Shown: piece after piece, positions 16,401 through 24,486 of the stretch | Numbering within the stretch: position 1 is the stretch's first letter | Layout of the letters: each line of letters opens with the position of its first letter | IMG/VR virus record: IMGVR_UViG_3300045421_000416 | Coordinates: 1 to 39,788 of that record | DNA length: 39,788 nt | Origin: a virus | Strand: one strand, 5' to 3' | The notes under the pieces: generated by a model | What the model was told of the DNA's origin: nothing | What the model saw: the letters and a program-made list of their open reading frames with translations, nothing else | Databases searched by the model: none | Position numbers and translations under genes: made by a program

Positions 16401-18941
16401 ATTTACTCCTTCTCTTGAATATTTAACGACATCTCTTCTTAAATTACTACCAACATATCCAACTCCATATCTCCAAGGACCCCTGTAAGTAATGCCTGGA
16501 CCACTTAATGATCTGCCAGAATATCCAACTGCAAGGTTCAATATCATTCCTTCATTTGGTCTTTCACCATCCAAAGCTCTAATTTTTAAGTAATAGATTC
16601 CTCCGACTAATGGCTGACCAAAGATTTGATTAGCGCTATTTAGATATGTTTCTAAACCCGTAGGCCAATCTCCCTCTCCAACACCAGAAATTGTAGTTGC
16701 AGAAAATTCAAATCTTGTAGTCCTAGAATTAGTCTGTATTTGGTAAAAAAATGCATTTTCTAATGGAGTAGTTACATATGCAGGACTAGTAAATATATCT
16801 GAATTAGGTGGTCTAAATCCGCTTATAGCAGCTACTCTTACATTTTTATTTTTAGTAATTACTAAATCTTCATATCCAATCCCAGTATCATAATAGTTAT
16901 TAAATAAAAATAATTCTCCAGAGCCAGTGATATCTCCACCTAATTTAGCTTCAAAAATTGAATATCCATTAAGATTATTTCCTCCTACTCCATTGATACC
17001 AGTTATTTGAGTTAAATCTTTGCTTACTATTTCTAATGGAAAATTTCTTATTTCTTTATATCCTAATAAATTTTGAGTACCAGGATAACCACTAAAATAA
17101 ATTAAATTAGCGTTAGAAGCATTAATTCCAGAAATAGTAATATATCCTAAATTATTATATAGAGTATTTGAAGAAGAACAGCTGTGTATAGTTGGTAAAA
17201 TATCAATAGATTTATTCGAAGGCAATATATAGCTTTCACCAAAACGATTTCTTTTTATCCTAATTCTTGCTTGAGGATTTCTTACTTCTCTTGGAACTCT
17301 AAATCTAATTCCTGTAGCAGAATTTTTTAATTTGATTCCACTTATTAAATAATCATTTGCTGCGTCAACATGGCCCGTAATACCCAAGAAAAATACATCT
17401 GAGTTTGTTAAATTACCATAATCTCCAGAAGTTCCGCTAGAACTATAAATTTCTATTTCATCTAAATATTTTGCTCCTTGTATACCGGACAAATATCTTA
17501 TATTAACATTATTTTCCGATAGCCTGACTGTAGAAATCAAAAGATTATTTGAACTAGGAGATTCTATTAATGTACCAGAATCTGGAAAATCTACAGAAAA
17601 TATACGAAGAGATGTGGTAGTATAATTATTGGGTAAAATAAATGATGCTCTATCTGCATTAGCATTTACTGTTATGTCTTTTCTTAAAATATTTGGTTGT
17701 CCAAGATTAATATAATTAATACGCTGTAAATATTTTCCACTTATATTGACAAGAGTTCCTGTTCCAGCGAGAACATCATTTGGAGTAAACCCACTAGCTA
17801 AAACTGGAGGATAGAAAATATTTAAAATATTTCTGCTTTTATCTACTCCATACTGTCCAGATAAAGTAACATAATTTGAAGAACTATAATTAGGTATATT
17901 AAATATTATTCCTGTGTCTTGTATAATGTTAAAAGGAGGGATTATTTTTTGATCTCCAATTTTTATTTCTTGGACAAATGATAAATTATCACCGCTTAAT
18001 AAAATCTGCGTTGTTTCTATTTGTCCAGTCTCAGGATAAAATCCATATATGTTTGGATATCCTGCGATATAAAAACTACTAAATTTTGCTCCGCTAGTAA
18101 CGCCTCTATATTTAAGATTTTCTACAATACCGCTTTGATTTTTCCTTATATTATATGGGACTTGAAATTCTAAAAATTCTATTGTTCCTGTATTTTCATA
18201 TTTCTCATAAGATACATCAATCAACGCATTTGTTCCTGTCCCGTTATTAGGAGTGAATTCTATTCCTGAACTTTGATTAGGTACGGTAAAAATACCAGAA
18301 TTATTTATATTGAAACTTCCTAAAGAACCATTTATACCAGTCGTGGTAACAGTAAATACTGCATAAGAATTTGAATTATAATTTTTTAAACCTTGTAAAT
18401 GAAATATATCTCCTACATTATATCCTGATCCATAATTTTGAATTTGAGCTCCTGTAACTCTATATAAACCAGTTTCTTGAAAAGATGGGGTGACTTTATT
18501 TCCACTGACATCAATAAATGTTATATTTGCACCTGGAAGAAAATTAGAACCAGAAACTCTTACATATTGTCCAGGTAACACATTAACATCGTCAAAACCA
18601 CTAATAGAAGGCCGATCTAAAATTTTTAAATTAATATAATTGCTAGAGACATCTGCATCATTATAAACATATATTTTATATTTTGACGATGTAAGCCCAG
18701 ACAAAGTAAATCCAACGACATCGTCTCCAATAGTGTTATTGATTCCCGATACATTTTGATTACTAAGCCCATTAATAGAAAAATTTAAACCAGGATTATA
18801 TATATTTTCTCCAGAAATAGCGATAATATTTTTCTTAAATTGTTCTCCAGATATAAAAATAGTTTCTCCATTTATAGCTAAAACGCCTGTAGAAGAAGTT
18901 ATTACTGGTTGAGCAGATTGTATTGTGAAAAATACGCTCAT
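13440..18941 (-). CDS. large tail fibre / receptor-binding protein with IPT/TIG, carbohydrate-binding and trimeric beta-helix repeats
   Basis: A 1833-residue secreted-type structural protein with no signal peptide. Residues 1-470 contain four IPT/TIG Ig-like domains (for example PSISGFDDVNVLPGQYVRVSG, PNIYGFYPETGQIETTQILL). Residues 820-872 resemble a chitin-binding type-3/CBM5/12 module (WRYGVGYVGSNLRRDVVKYS, YWYAAYTNI, P-x9-W). Residues 970-1056 and 1622-1765 are YadA/Hep_Hag-like repeats of the form S-x-I-x-GG-x-x-N-x-I-x-G, which fold as trimeric beta-helices. Between them are several sandwich modules, one of H-type-lectin look (FNRSLTNLPIVFLSVENTNI). The C terminus SLPVGGVYRSGNFLMIKN resembles other phage fibre ends. 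Role: host recognition. The ATGA overlap with the upstream gene and a strong GGAGGAC ribosome site support the start. Confidence 0.82.
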   Translation of the reverse strand: MSVFFTIQSAQPVITSSTGVLAINGETIFISGEQFKKNIIAISGENIYNPGLNFSINGLSNQNVSGINNTIGDDVVGFTLSGLTSSKYKIYVYNDADVSSNYINLKILDRPSISGFDDVNVLPGQYVRVSGSNFLPGANITFIDVSGNKVTPSFQETGLYRVTGAQIQNYGSGYNVGDIFHLQGLKNYNSNSYAVFTVTTTGINGSLGSFNINNSGIFTVPNQSSGIEFTPNNGTGTNALIDVSYEKYENTGTIEFLEFQVPYNIRKNQSGIVENLKYRGVTSGAKFSSFYIAGYPNIYGFYPETGQIETTQILLSGDNLSFVQEIKIGDQKIIPPFNIIQDTGIIFNIPNYSSSNYVTLSGQYGVDKSRNILNIFYPPVLASGFTPNDVLAGTGTLVNISGKYLQRINYINLGQPNILRKDITVNANADRASFILPNNYTTTSLRIFSVDFPDSGTLIESPSSNNLLISTVRLSENNVNIRYLSGIQGAKYLDEIEIYSSSGTSGDYGNLTNSDVFFLGITGHVDAANDYLISGIKLKNSATGIRFRVPREVRNPQARIRIKRNRFGESYILPSNKSIDILPTIHSCSSSNTLYNNLGYITISGINASNANLIYFSGYPGTQNLLGYKEIRNFPLEIVSKDLTQITGINGVGGNNLNGYSIFEAKLGGDITGSGELFLFNNYYDTGIGYEDLVITKNKNVRVAAISGFRPPNSDIFTSPAYVTTPLENAFFYQIQTNSRTTRFEFSATTISGVGEGDWPTGLETYLNSANQIFGQPLVGGIYYLKIRALDGERPNEGMILNLAVGYSGRSLSGPGITYRGPWRYGVGYVGSNLRRDVVKYSREGVNYWYAAYTNIDSEPQAGNPNWIPFTNEFAATATQILLAEESNITEALNIGQEGIPSGYIKTVNDKNVDEGSGFFLGYDNRYNFGKPKFRVGNQDSYIKFDGEGLDILGPLSGVITTSKNIKNANNIVEADSSVALGIDNKINRKNDNVFIFGTSNIITGSRRCSIVAGKDNKITTVQNFLSDSSTIGGGESNVLYGSYCNIVGGYGNVIDATSTGLSAIANESFITSISGGDVFLIEYLAQIFTNDLVFLVNLESNKNVYQIEHISDIKTTDYTLNISPSLENDDVIKVHSWISLLSENLYSGSFIAADGTNKVCEFKTARTGLNLGIKNQRVKFNKNFVNYTGGNTLVLMDYILSADGNYKLSTISEIDRSGFNIELPNTLNTNGYINYFIGPTGYYTGTDENIGASLQISYVYPFSNLASGNKNYFDLDLKARSRINFFNVYDRGSEYFYLAQCSGSGDNRLKFNLATEINPHSDGYLHVNALGYTGNIFNNNIQIYQTGIPSGSGSYQINLISGITQDYSTFINVIQTGAPLENYYNYYTSGLKTGLFFLNYTEKIKEPHVLNVGIYKTGYYSFDNANFYVNKITCSGNYHDNIVPINFNRSLTNLPIVFLSVENTNIENNYLLSLDHISTTGIFVKLSNSISSGESIKINCLAIDHTGNNSFRAQNLKIVDKNIDFTGRIHIDLPATFDHSELRVFTKVYTQNYVYLWNVYDKDSNSFSISLSDRLSYDNMTGLRCDYMATDLDRDFNIAKANLSIFNYARLAAFGFNDIGSSTIGGGTGNYIKGLVSSIAGGVNNTIVGDFNLIPGGRSNRIIDVTNLDAQYPKSAFCTVVGGSNNLITGNLQYTNILGGSGNLIVNNDQIEERGYSSILGGTANIVSGIFSNILGGANNIISGAYSVALGNNINITNSGSTVFSDASSGIKKISQENTMVLNFANGVYITGNRTNMSPIILDVSKLPQHTSTSSLPVGGVYRSGNFLMIKN

Positions 18942-20644
18942 TCGAAAAGTCCTCCATCTTCAGAAATCATCTGTATAATATATTTACCTGTAGGTATATT
19001 ATTTAAAGGAATAGATCCGCTCAATAAATCTTTATCTATAATTCTAAAAGATGTTTGAAATGTGCTTTTACTTTCTGGATAAATATTATCAGAATATTTG
19101 AAACGCACAAAACAACTATCATATTGATATGGATTATCAATTAATATTGGTTTTTTGAAACTTTTTCCTTGGATCATTACATTAGTACCTCTATATCCGC
19201 TGTTAGGCAATACGGCTGAAGGAGAAGGAGTCTCTATAAAATTATTTTGTGAAATTTTTGATATTTGAGCGCTATTTATTAGTTTAATTTTTCCATTTAT
19301 ATAATAACTTGTCGATGGAAGTTCGAAAGATATTTTATTTTTATTGTATATTATTAAATTTGATAATGGAATCGATTCTTGAAAAGCGTTAGCATCTCCA
19401 GTTAGTAAATAAACTTTTTTATAATATGAAGAATTTCCATTATAAGTGAATGTAGATAAATTTATTCCTGTATTTGCAATTGTAAAATAATTTAAACGAA
19501 AATTTTTATTATTGCTTGCATTAGGGATATTTAATTCAAAATAATTTTTTTGCAAATTATATAAATTTACAGAAACGTAAGTTGTTCCAATATCAATTGC
19601 ATTAATTTTTTCTATACTTGAAAATATAAAAGGAGGATAAAGATTGCTGTCTACTCTATTAGTTGGATCAAGATAAATTGTTTGACTAGAGTAATTGGGA
19701 GTAACATCTACATAATTTCTTTCGAAAAATCCAGAATCAAATATGAATCCACTATTTTTAAATAAAAATACATTAACATCCGCATCATATTCAAGAGTAT
19801 TATTTATGTTTATATTAAATGATCCCGTAGTCTTATTGCTTATATAACTATCATTGTAATTTAATCCTGTTTGAACAATGTTATAAAAGACCGCATAATC
19901 AGTGTCTGAATATTTATAAGGCAAATCAATTGTATAAGTAGATGATCCAGATAATATTCCGGTTCTAAAAAATTGAAAACCAGAACTAATTATTCCTGAT
20001 GTAGAAAAAAGATGATTTTCATAATATTTTTTATATAAATTTACAGGAACATCATATTTAACAGTTATTGATCTTCCGCTACTATAATTAAAATTATTTA
20101 TATTTAATATTTTAAAATTATTTATTTCGGACGCTAAATTAAAATTTTGAACTAAATTCACTTCTGCAATTCCACTCTTAGTAGACATAGGTATTGTAAA
20201 TGTATTTGTTTCTCCACTAAAATAATAATCTATATCATCTAGAACTGGTATTGCAGAAATGGCACCAGTTGTTATAGATGTTAAAACTTTTCCAGTAATA
20301 TTTATTACATCTCCTTCGGAACCATTTTTAGGATCAAAATCCTCGAAAGTAAATATAGGTAAAAATGGTAAATTATTTTGACCTGTAATTTCAAAACTAT
20401 TAGATGCTATAATTAATTCTCCTGTATCTGGATTTGAAGGAACTACAAAATCCATTCTTTGTGTTCCGTTAATTAGCGCAAAATTTAAACTTTCTCCAGC
20501 AAAAAACAGCTTATCAACATAATCTAGATCTTCACCATAAATTGATATAACTTGACCTAAGTCTCCTGTTGGGCTAGATGTAGAAGTAATCTTTGGGTTA
20601 GGAGGTATGTATTTAAAAAATTCTGTCGATACAATAAGTCCCAT
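18938..20644 (-). CDS. IPT/TIG-domain structural protein, probably fibre-associated
   Basis: A 568-residue beta-rich protein. IPT/TIG-like domains are visible at about 14-85 (PKITSTSSPTGDLGQVISIYG), 95-165 (FEDFDPKNGSEGDVINITGK) and 485-565 (PSAVLPNSGYRGTNVMIQGKSF). The centre has repeated Ser/Tyr/Asn-rich strands resembling the lectin-like modules of the fibre gene (GSSTYTIDLPYKYSDTDYAVFYNIVQTG). The start ATG follows the upstream gene by 5 bases without a clear ribosome site, and the stop overlaps the fibre gene by ATGA, so the two are coupled. It may be the proximal part or adaptor that attaches the fibre to the tail; this is inferred from shared domains and position only. Confidence 0.65.
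   Translation of the reverse strand: MGLIVSTEFFKYIPPNPKITSTSSPTGDLGQVISIYGEDLDYVDKLFFAGESLNFALINGTQRMDFVVPSNPDTGELIIASNSFEITGQNNLPFLPIFTFEDFDPKNGSEGDVINITGKVLTSITTGAISAIPVLDDIDYYFSGETNTFTIPMSTKSGIAEVNLVQNFNLASEINNFKILNINNFNYSSGRSITVKYDVPVNLYKKYYENHLFSTSGIISSGFQFFRTGILSGSSTYTIDLPYKYSDTDYAVFYNIVQTGLNYNDSYISNKTTGSFNININNTLEYDADVNVFLFKNSGFIFDSGFFERNYVDVTPNYSSQTIYLDPTNRVDSNLYPPFIFSSIEKINAIDIGTTYVSVNLYNLQKNYFELNIPNASNNKNFRLNYFTIANTGINLSTFTYNGNSSYYKKVYLLTGDANAFQESIPLSNLIIYNKNKISFELPSTSYYINGKIKLINSAQISKISQNNFIETPSPSAVLPNSGYRGTNVMIQGKSFKKPILIDNPYQYDSCFVRFKYSDNIYPESKSTFQTSFRIIDKDLLSGSIPLNNIPTGKYIIQMISEDGGLFE
18949..18955 (-). promoter_or_regulatory. Shine-Dalgarno for the fibre gene
   Basis: GGAGGAC on the minus strand, 7 bases before the fibre ATG at 18941. 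The site lies inside the end of the upstream gene and is among the strongest in the window, which suits abundant late expression. Confidence 0.6.
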
Positions 20645-20649
20645 ATATT

Positions 20650-21621
20650 TTATGCTAAAGTTAGCATCCTTATTTGTTGATTAGTAGCGTTTTTGATACG
20701 AGGAACAGTCGCAGTAATATAATTATTATTAGAAATAGTAAAATTATCCGCTTCATATTCTCCAAAAAAAACTTGAGCAACATATTGAAAATTATTTCCG
20801 GAGATCTGTATTTTATCTCTATAACGGCCAGACGTAGGAGAAAAACCAGAAATCGTAGCTTCTTCAATCACATTATATTGTTTTATAGTTAATTCATTTG
20901 TTAAAAATTCTTCTGCTCTAACTTGAAATGCTTTTTTCGTTAAAAATCCAGTTACGCCATAACCCTGAGTAATTAAAGAAGTTCCAAACGGAGCCGTACC
21001 TAATACAACACCGACTTTTGATCCAGATATTTCTACTAAAGGATTTAAATTATCACAAGTTATTGTTAAAGTAGTTTCTTTTGGACCAAAAACTCCTCTT
21101 CTCTCTTCTATATCTCCAATATATATTTCAGGTCGAATATCTGTTGTATAAGTATAATTTGCATTTAAATAAGATCCAGTTAAATTTTGATTGCTAAAGT
21201 TAGTAATGCTTATTTCATTAATATGCACAACAGAATTTGAAAAATCAATATGATCATATGTCGGAATAAAATTTCCTGTTGGAGTTCTAAAAAATATAAT
21301 TTCAGTTGTACAAATGACTGGATTGTGTGGAGCAAATCTAGCATTATAGCTTTTAATATAGCCCAGTTCTTGAATACCTCCTAAATTAAAAGTAACGGCT
21401 TCGTCTAAATTTAATAGATTTTTTATTGGATCTACACCAGTATAATAATAACTAAAACTCAAAGACCCTTGAATAGAATTATTAGGTCTAACTTCATCCG
21501 AATACCTCTGACCGATTTCTAAATATGGAGATATTTGAGCCTCATATGACATTTGAGCTTCGGATGCAATAATCGATTGATTATTTATTTGTAGATTTAC
21601 ATTTTTTCCATTGTAAAACAT
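20650..21621 (-). CDS. virion structural protein, member of a three-gene paralogous set, with C-terminal IPT/TIG domain
   Basis: A 323-residue protein. Its N-terminal part (VNLQINNQSIIASEAQMSYE, P-Y-L-E-I-G, SIQGSLSFSYYY) lines up with the products at 21623 and 22489, indicating a shared fold. A second similar segment occurs around 130-225 (ISITNFSNQNLTGSYLNANY, P-E-I-Y-I-G), suggesting an internal duplication. Residues 255-323 are an IPT/TIG Ig-like domain (ATISGFSPTSGRYRDKIQISGNNF). The short beta pattern ending in x-L-G and a terminal Ig-like domain recall siphovirus tail tube proteins, but homology is not shown; a collar or decoration role is equally possible. It begins 1 base after the upstream stop, without a ribosome site. 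Confidence 0.55.
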   Translation of the reverse strand: MFYNGKNVNLQINNQSIIASEAQMSYEAQISPYLEIGQRYSDEVRPNNSIQGSLSFSYYYTGVDPIKNLLNLDEAVTFNLGGIQELGYIKSYNARFAPHNPVICTTEIIFFRTPTGNFIPTYDHIDFSNSVVHINEISITNFSNQNLTGSYLNANYTYTTDIRPEIYIGDIEERRGVFGPKETTLTITCDNLNPLVEISGSKVGVVLGTAPFGTSLITQGYGVTGFLTKKAFQVRAEEFLTNELTIKQYNVIEEATISGFSPTSGRYRDKIQISGNNFQYVAQVFFGEYEADNFTISNNNYITATVPRIKNATNQQIRMLTLA

Positions 21622-21622
21622 A

Positions 21623-22453
21623 TTAGTAATATTGTACTATTGTTTTAGTCGCTCTTATTATATCATCCAGATTTGATTCTGTTGTAGAATTATTAATAAA
21701 TGCGTCGGGCATTTCTATTGTAAAGCTATTTGAATCTAAAAGTCCAGACATTTGTATTCTTAAAGGTATATTTTCTCCAGTATAAACTAATTTTGTAAAT
21801 AGACTTTCTGTCATATTTACAGTTTCTTGAGCTCTAATAGGTTTAACCTCTACAGGAGTTTGCTGACCTAAAACATAAATTGGCGTTAAATTACAGCTAA
21901 ATGTATATGTTAAATTATATAAATCTGCAGTTAATTCGCTTGCGGTTCCTTTAGCAAATACATTTCTTCCAGAAATTAAATTTGTTTTTGAACTATGAGC
22001 AATGCTATCCGCAGAAGCGTTATTGGGATTAGTCAAATCTCTAGGAACAGGGAACAAAGAGTTCGTTATTATTGGTTCATAAGTTATATAACTGGCCTGA
22101 GCAGTAATTACATTATTAGGTTCTACTTTAAGGCTATAATTATTTAAATAACATTTCTGACCACTAACCCCTGCAAATCCTATATTAACACCATTATAGT
22201 TCTGAGGAGCAGAAATAAAATTTTTGATTTCTTTAACTGTATTAAAAGCTGGATCACCAGTTGGGTTTATTAAGTATGATATTTGAAATGTGCTTGAACT
22301 TGGTCCTGTAGTTATCTGTTTTTTAAATGGTTTTCTTTTGCCTAAAGTATAAACAGGCCCCATAGTTATATCTGAATTAAAACTTGCGGATATTGCTAAT
22401 ACCCCAGTATTATTGATCCTCACCTCACATTGATCATAGTATATTCTAGACAT
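21623..22453 (-). CDS. virion structural protein, paralogue of neighbouring genes
   Basis: A 276-residue beta-rich protein. CEVRINNTGVLAISASFNSD and PVYTLGKRKPF match the equivalent positions of the 20650 and 22489 products. A second half-repeat starts near residue 165 (TASELTADLYNLTYTFSCNL, TPIYVLGQQTP), with the same strand-then-P-x-Y-x-x-G pattern, so the protein looks like two copies of one domain. No Ig-like tail is present. The ribosome site is good (AGGAATAAGGA just before the ATG). Probably a late virion protein; tube-like is a hypothesis. Confidence 0.55.
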   Translation of the reverse strand: MSRIYYDQCEVRINNTGVLAISASFNSDITMGPVYTLGKRKPFKKQITTGPSSSTFQISYLINPTGDPAFNTVKEIKNFISAPQNYNGVNIGFAGVSGQKCYLNNYSLKVEPNNVITAQASYITYEPIITNSLFPVPRDLTNPNNASADSIAHSSKTNLISGRNVFAKGTASELTADLYNLTYTFSCNLTPIYVLGQQTPVEVKPIRAQETVNMTESLFTKLVYTGENIPLRIQMSGLLDSNSFTIEMPDAFINNSTTESNLDDIIRATKTIVQYY

Positions 22454-22483
22454 ATTCCTTATTCCTTTTTCCTATTAAAATTA

Positions 22484-22504
22484 CACTATCATCTTGAGAT
22501 AGTG
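22484..22504. repeat. short inverted repeat over the stop codon
   Basis: CACTATC (22484-22490) and GATAGTG (22498-22504) pair perfectly around a 7-base loop that contains the minus-strand stop of the 22489 gene. On the minus strand it is followed by an AT-rich stretch with four Ts, so it could act as a weak terminator or mRNA stabiliser between two structural genes. Confidence 0.35.
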
Positions 22505-23295
22505 CTTTCATAAGTTAATTGCATTAGAGCGCTTCCGTCTACATCAGTATTGTAATCTTCTTTGACTAATAATGCATCAGTTATATTAAACGAATTGACT
22601 ATAGTAGACGAATTATTTTTCTTTAAATTAATGTCAAAATTATATATATTTTCTTTAACGGGATAATCAAATAAGCTCTTATTTTTATAATCATGCAAAG
22701 ATATTGAAAAGCTTGTTGTTATTGATATAGGATATTGGAGTTTAACATCTACGGGTTTTATAGAAGTTGCATCGAAAATAGGAAGCCTATTCGATCTAAT
22801 AGTTATATTTAAATTATTTATTTTCTCCGATTCTAATTCGCTAAAGTTAATTTCTATATCTCCAGGATTAACTATATTTAATTTACCCTCTTCCATAACG
22901 AATGGTAATTTTGAAGATGAAGCATTACCAAAATCACTATAAAAGTTCCATTTTGTAGCTAGATTTGGTATTGTACCTACTCCGCATGAAAATTGATATT
23001 CTGCCAGGTAGCCACTATTCATTACAAATGTATTTTTGTCGTATTGAATCTTCAAATTTGCTGCTTTTTCACCTGTATACTCTATAAATTGATCAGTATT
23101 AATAAATAAAGATTCCAAATTTAAAGCTCCCACGAACATTCCTATAGGCACTGTATTTAAATGATTATTATTACATCCTAGATATTTGACATTTTCTATT
23201 GGTAGATCATAACTGGCAGCAATAGATTGCGCCCCTGTGATAGGCACATCATTAATATAAATTCTATTGAATTCTCTTGTAAATCTAGATAACAT
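22489..23295 (-). CDS. virion structural protein, first gene of the minus-strand structural operon
   Basis: A 268-residue protein related to the two downstream products: NRIYINDVPITGAQSIAASYDLPIENVKYLG fits their N-terminal strand, P-x-x-x-x-x-G pattern, and the second half (LNITIRSNRLPIFDATSIKPVDVKLQ) again has a similar layout. It is the most diverged of the three. The ATG follows AAGGT and lies at the edge of the 65-base divergent region, so it is probably the first gene transcribed leftwards. Function is not recognised beyond a likely structural role. Confidence 0.5.
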   Translation of the reverse strand: MLSRFTREFNRIYINDVPITGAQSIAASYDLPIENVKYLGCNNNHLNTVPIGMFVGALNLESLFINTDQFIEYTGEKAANLKIQYDKNTFVMNSGYLAEYQFSCGVGTIPNLATKWNFYSDFGNASSSKLPFVMEEGKLNIVNPGDIEINFSELESEKINNLNITIRSNRLPIFDATSIKPVDVKLQYPISITTSFSISLHDYKNKSLFDYPVKENIYNFDINLKKNNSSTIVNSFNITDALLVKEDYNTDVDGSALMQLTYESTISR

Positions 23296-23360
23296 ACCTT
23301 ATACCTGATAATAATTACACCCCTTTAAGTGTAATTACTAATATAAAAGGAGCAAGGTTT
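23296..23360. promoter_or_regulatory. divergent late regulatory region
   Basis: This 65-base spacer separates the leftward structural operon from the rightward tail-tip cassette and must serve both. It contains a perfect 9-base inverted repeat (TAATTACAC 23312-23320, GTGTAATTA 23329-23337, 8-base loop). No spaced -35/-10 pair is visible, unlike the early promoters. GTGTAATT occurs upstream of both divergent genes and again before the 22453 gene (minus strand, 22479-22486). Confidence 0.45.
23312..23337. repeat. perfect inverted repeat, possible operator or late promoter element
   Basis: The arms TAATTACAC and GTGTAATTA are separated by CCCTTTAA. The dyad sits in the middle of the divergent spacer, so one bound dimer could control both directions. 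It is not followed by a T-run on either strand, which argues against a terminator. Confidence 0.5.
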
Positions 23361-23855
23361 ATGCAAGGAATATATGAAGAATTATATACATTCTTACTAG
23401 CCGAGAATGTCGAAGAAACAAAGGTTTACTGTTTCAAAGATTGGCTAACGTGGTATATAGAGAATAATCTATATCATATTCAAAAGAATCAAGATGGGTC
23501 TATTGAAAAAGTTGTCTTTATAAGAAGATTAAATTCAAATGATATTGCTGAATTTCCCGAATATCTTCACCCAGAAATACCTAATGTTGATAAAATTACA
23601 AAATATAATCTACATAGACCAGACGGCAATATATTTTATTGCGAATTACTCGTAGATAAGATAGAGAAAGTTGATGATCTAAAGATAGAAAATATGAAAT
23701 TTGCATTTGAATGGGCAAAGAATAGGTTTAATATCACAACAGACCAATTAAGCCCTGCAGATATACTCTTGTATTATAAAAAAGGTCACAAAGCGAAAAT
23801 TACTTTAAGAGACATGAGTACTTTAATTGACAAGATCTTAAATTATAGTTCATAA
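23361..23855 (+). CDS. unrecognised protein at the head of the tail-tip cassette
   Basis: A 164-residue protein with no motif I recognise. It is mixed alpha/beta with a tryptophan-rich early segment (FKDWLTWYIENNLYHIQ), a Glu/Lys-rich middle and a C-terminal half that looks helical (MKFAFEWAKNRFNITTDQLSPADILLYYKKG). A very good ribosome site, AAAAGGAG, precedes the ATG. It lies 16 bases upstream of the gpM homologue, so it is likely to act in tail assembly, for instance as a chaperone or small tail-tip component; this rests on position only. Confidence 0.6.
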   Translation: MQGIYEELYTFLLAENVEETKVYCFKDWLTWYIENNLYHIQKNQDGSIEKVVFIRRLNSNDIAEFPEYLHPEIPNVDKITKYNLHRPDGNIFYCELLVDKIEKVDDLKIENMKFAFEWAKNRFNITTDQLSPADILLYYKKGHKAKITLRDMSTLIDKILNYSS

Positions 23856-23871
23856 CTAAAGGGAAAAATAT

Positions 23872-24462
23872 ATGGGAATGGGTTTACCAAAAATTGATTT
23901 AAGACAAGAAGATACGGGATCTATTAATGATCCCATGGTTCAATGGGCAAATAAATCATTGGGGCATAATTTTTTAAAAAATGATATTGTAAAATATAAA
24001 GGATATTTTTGGTATTGCCTTAAAGATCATTTTAAAACCTCACAGAGCGAGCCAGATACAATTTCTGGAAATGAATATTGGGGAGGAATAATTACATTAT
24101 CTAGTGATATAAGAATTACAAAATTTGTTTGGATTCCTTCTTATACATCTACTATTCAGCATAAACCTAGCGTAACAACAATAAGATTTGGAAACGGATA
24201 TGAACAAAGAATCGCTAAAAGTATTAATCCAGATTTAAAAACTCTTCAATTAAACTTTGATCAGAGGACTTCTCGAGAAGCTAGAGCAATTATACATTTT
24301 TTAAAACAAAGAGCCGGAGTACAAGCTTTCGCTTATAATCCTGGAGATATTTATTCTGAACAAACATATAGAACAAAATATGTTTGCAGAGAATGGGAAA
24401 CTAATTTTACATTTAAAGAAAACTATTCTGTTCGAGCAAAACTTGAAGAAGTTTCTGCATAA
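23872..24462 (+). CDS. minor tail protein, lambda gpM family, with N-terminal carbohydrate-binding-like module
   Basis: A 196-residue protein. Residues 95-195 match the phage minor tail protein M family: KPSVTTIRFGNGYEQRIAKSINPDLKTLQLNF, split by a helix (REARAIIHFLKQR) and G-V-Q-A-F-A-Y-N-P-G, then KYVCREW and a closing ARLEEV-like strand (RAKLEEVSA). Residues 23-73 are an added segment that reads like a chitin-binding type-3/CBM5/12 module (W, N-D-I-V-K-Y-K-G-Y-F-W-Y-C, P, then W). gpM is part of the lambda tail-tip initiator, so the module could expose a sugar-binding site at the tail tip. The start MGMG is nearly identical to that of the next gene. Confidence 0.82.
   Translation: MGMGLPKIDLRQEDTGSINDPMVQWANKSLGHNFLKNDIVKYKGYFWYCLKDHFKTSQSEPDTISGNEYWGGIITLSSDIRITKFVWIPSYTSTIQHKPSVTTIRFGNGYEQRIAKSINPDLKTLQLNFDQRTSREARAIIHFLKQRAGVQAFAYNPGDIYSEQTYRTKYVCREWETNFTFKENYSVRAKLEEVSA
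23938..24090 (+). other. CBM5/12-like module in the gpM homologue
   Basis: About 50 residues with the aromatic spacing W-x-x-x-x-x-x-x-x-F-x-x-x-D-I-V-K-Y-x-G-x-x-W-Y, a Pro and a closing W, as in chitin-binding type-3 modules. Similar segments occur in the gpL homologue and in the fibre. Confidence 0.5.
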
Positions 24463-24486
24463 TGAAAATATTGGAGAATTTATAAT

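Noticed and set aside
20670-20892. Overlapping reading frames on both strands inside the 20650 gene
   Set aside because: They have no ribosome site or recognisable features and lie within a well-supported coding gene; long frames by chance are common in this AT-rich sequence.
22484-22504. Rho-independent terminator between structural genes
   Set aside because: The stem is only 7 base pairs, AT-rich, and followed by a broken T stretch; listed only as an inverted repeat.
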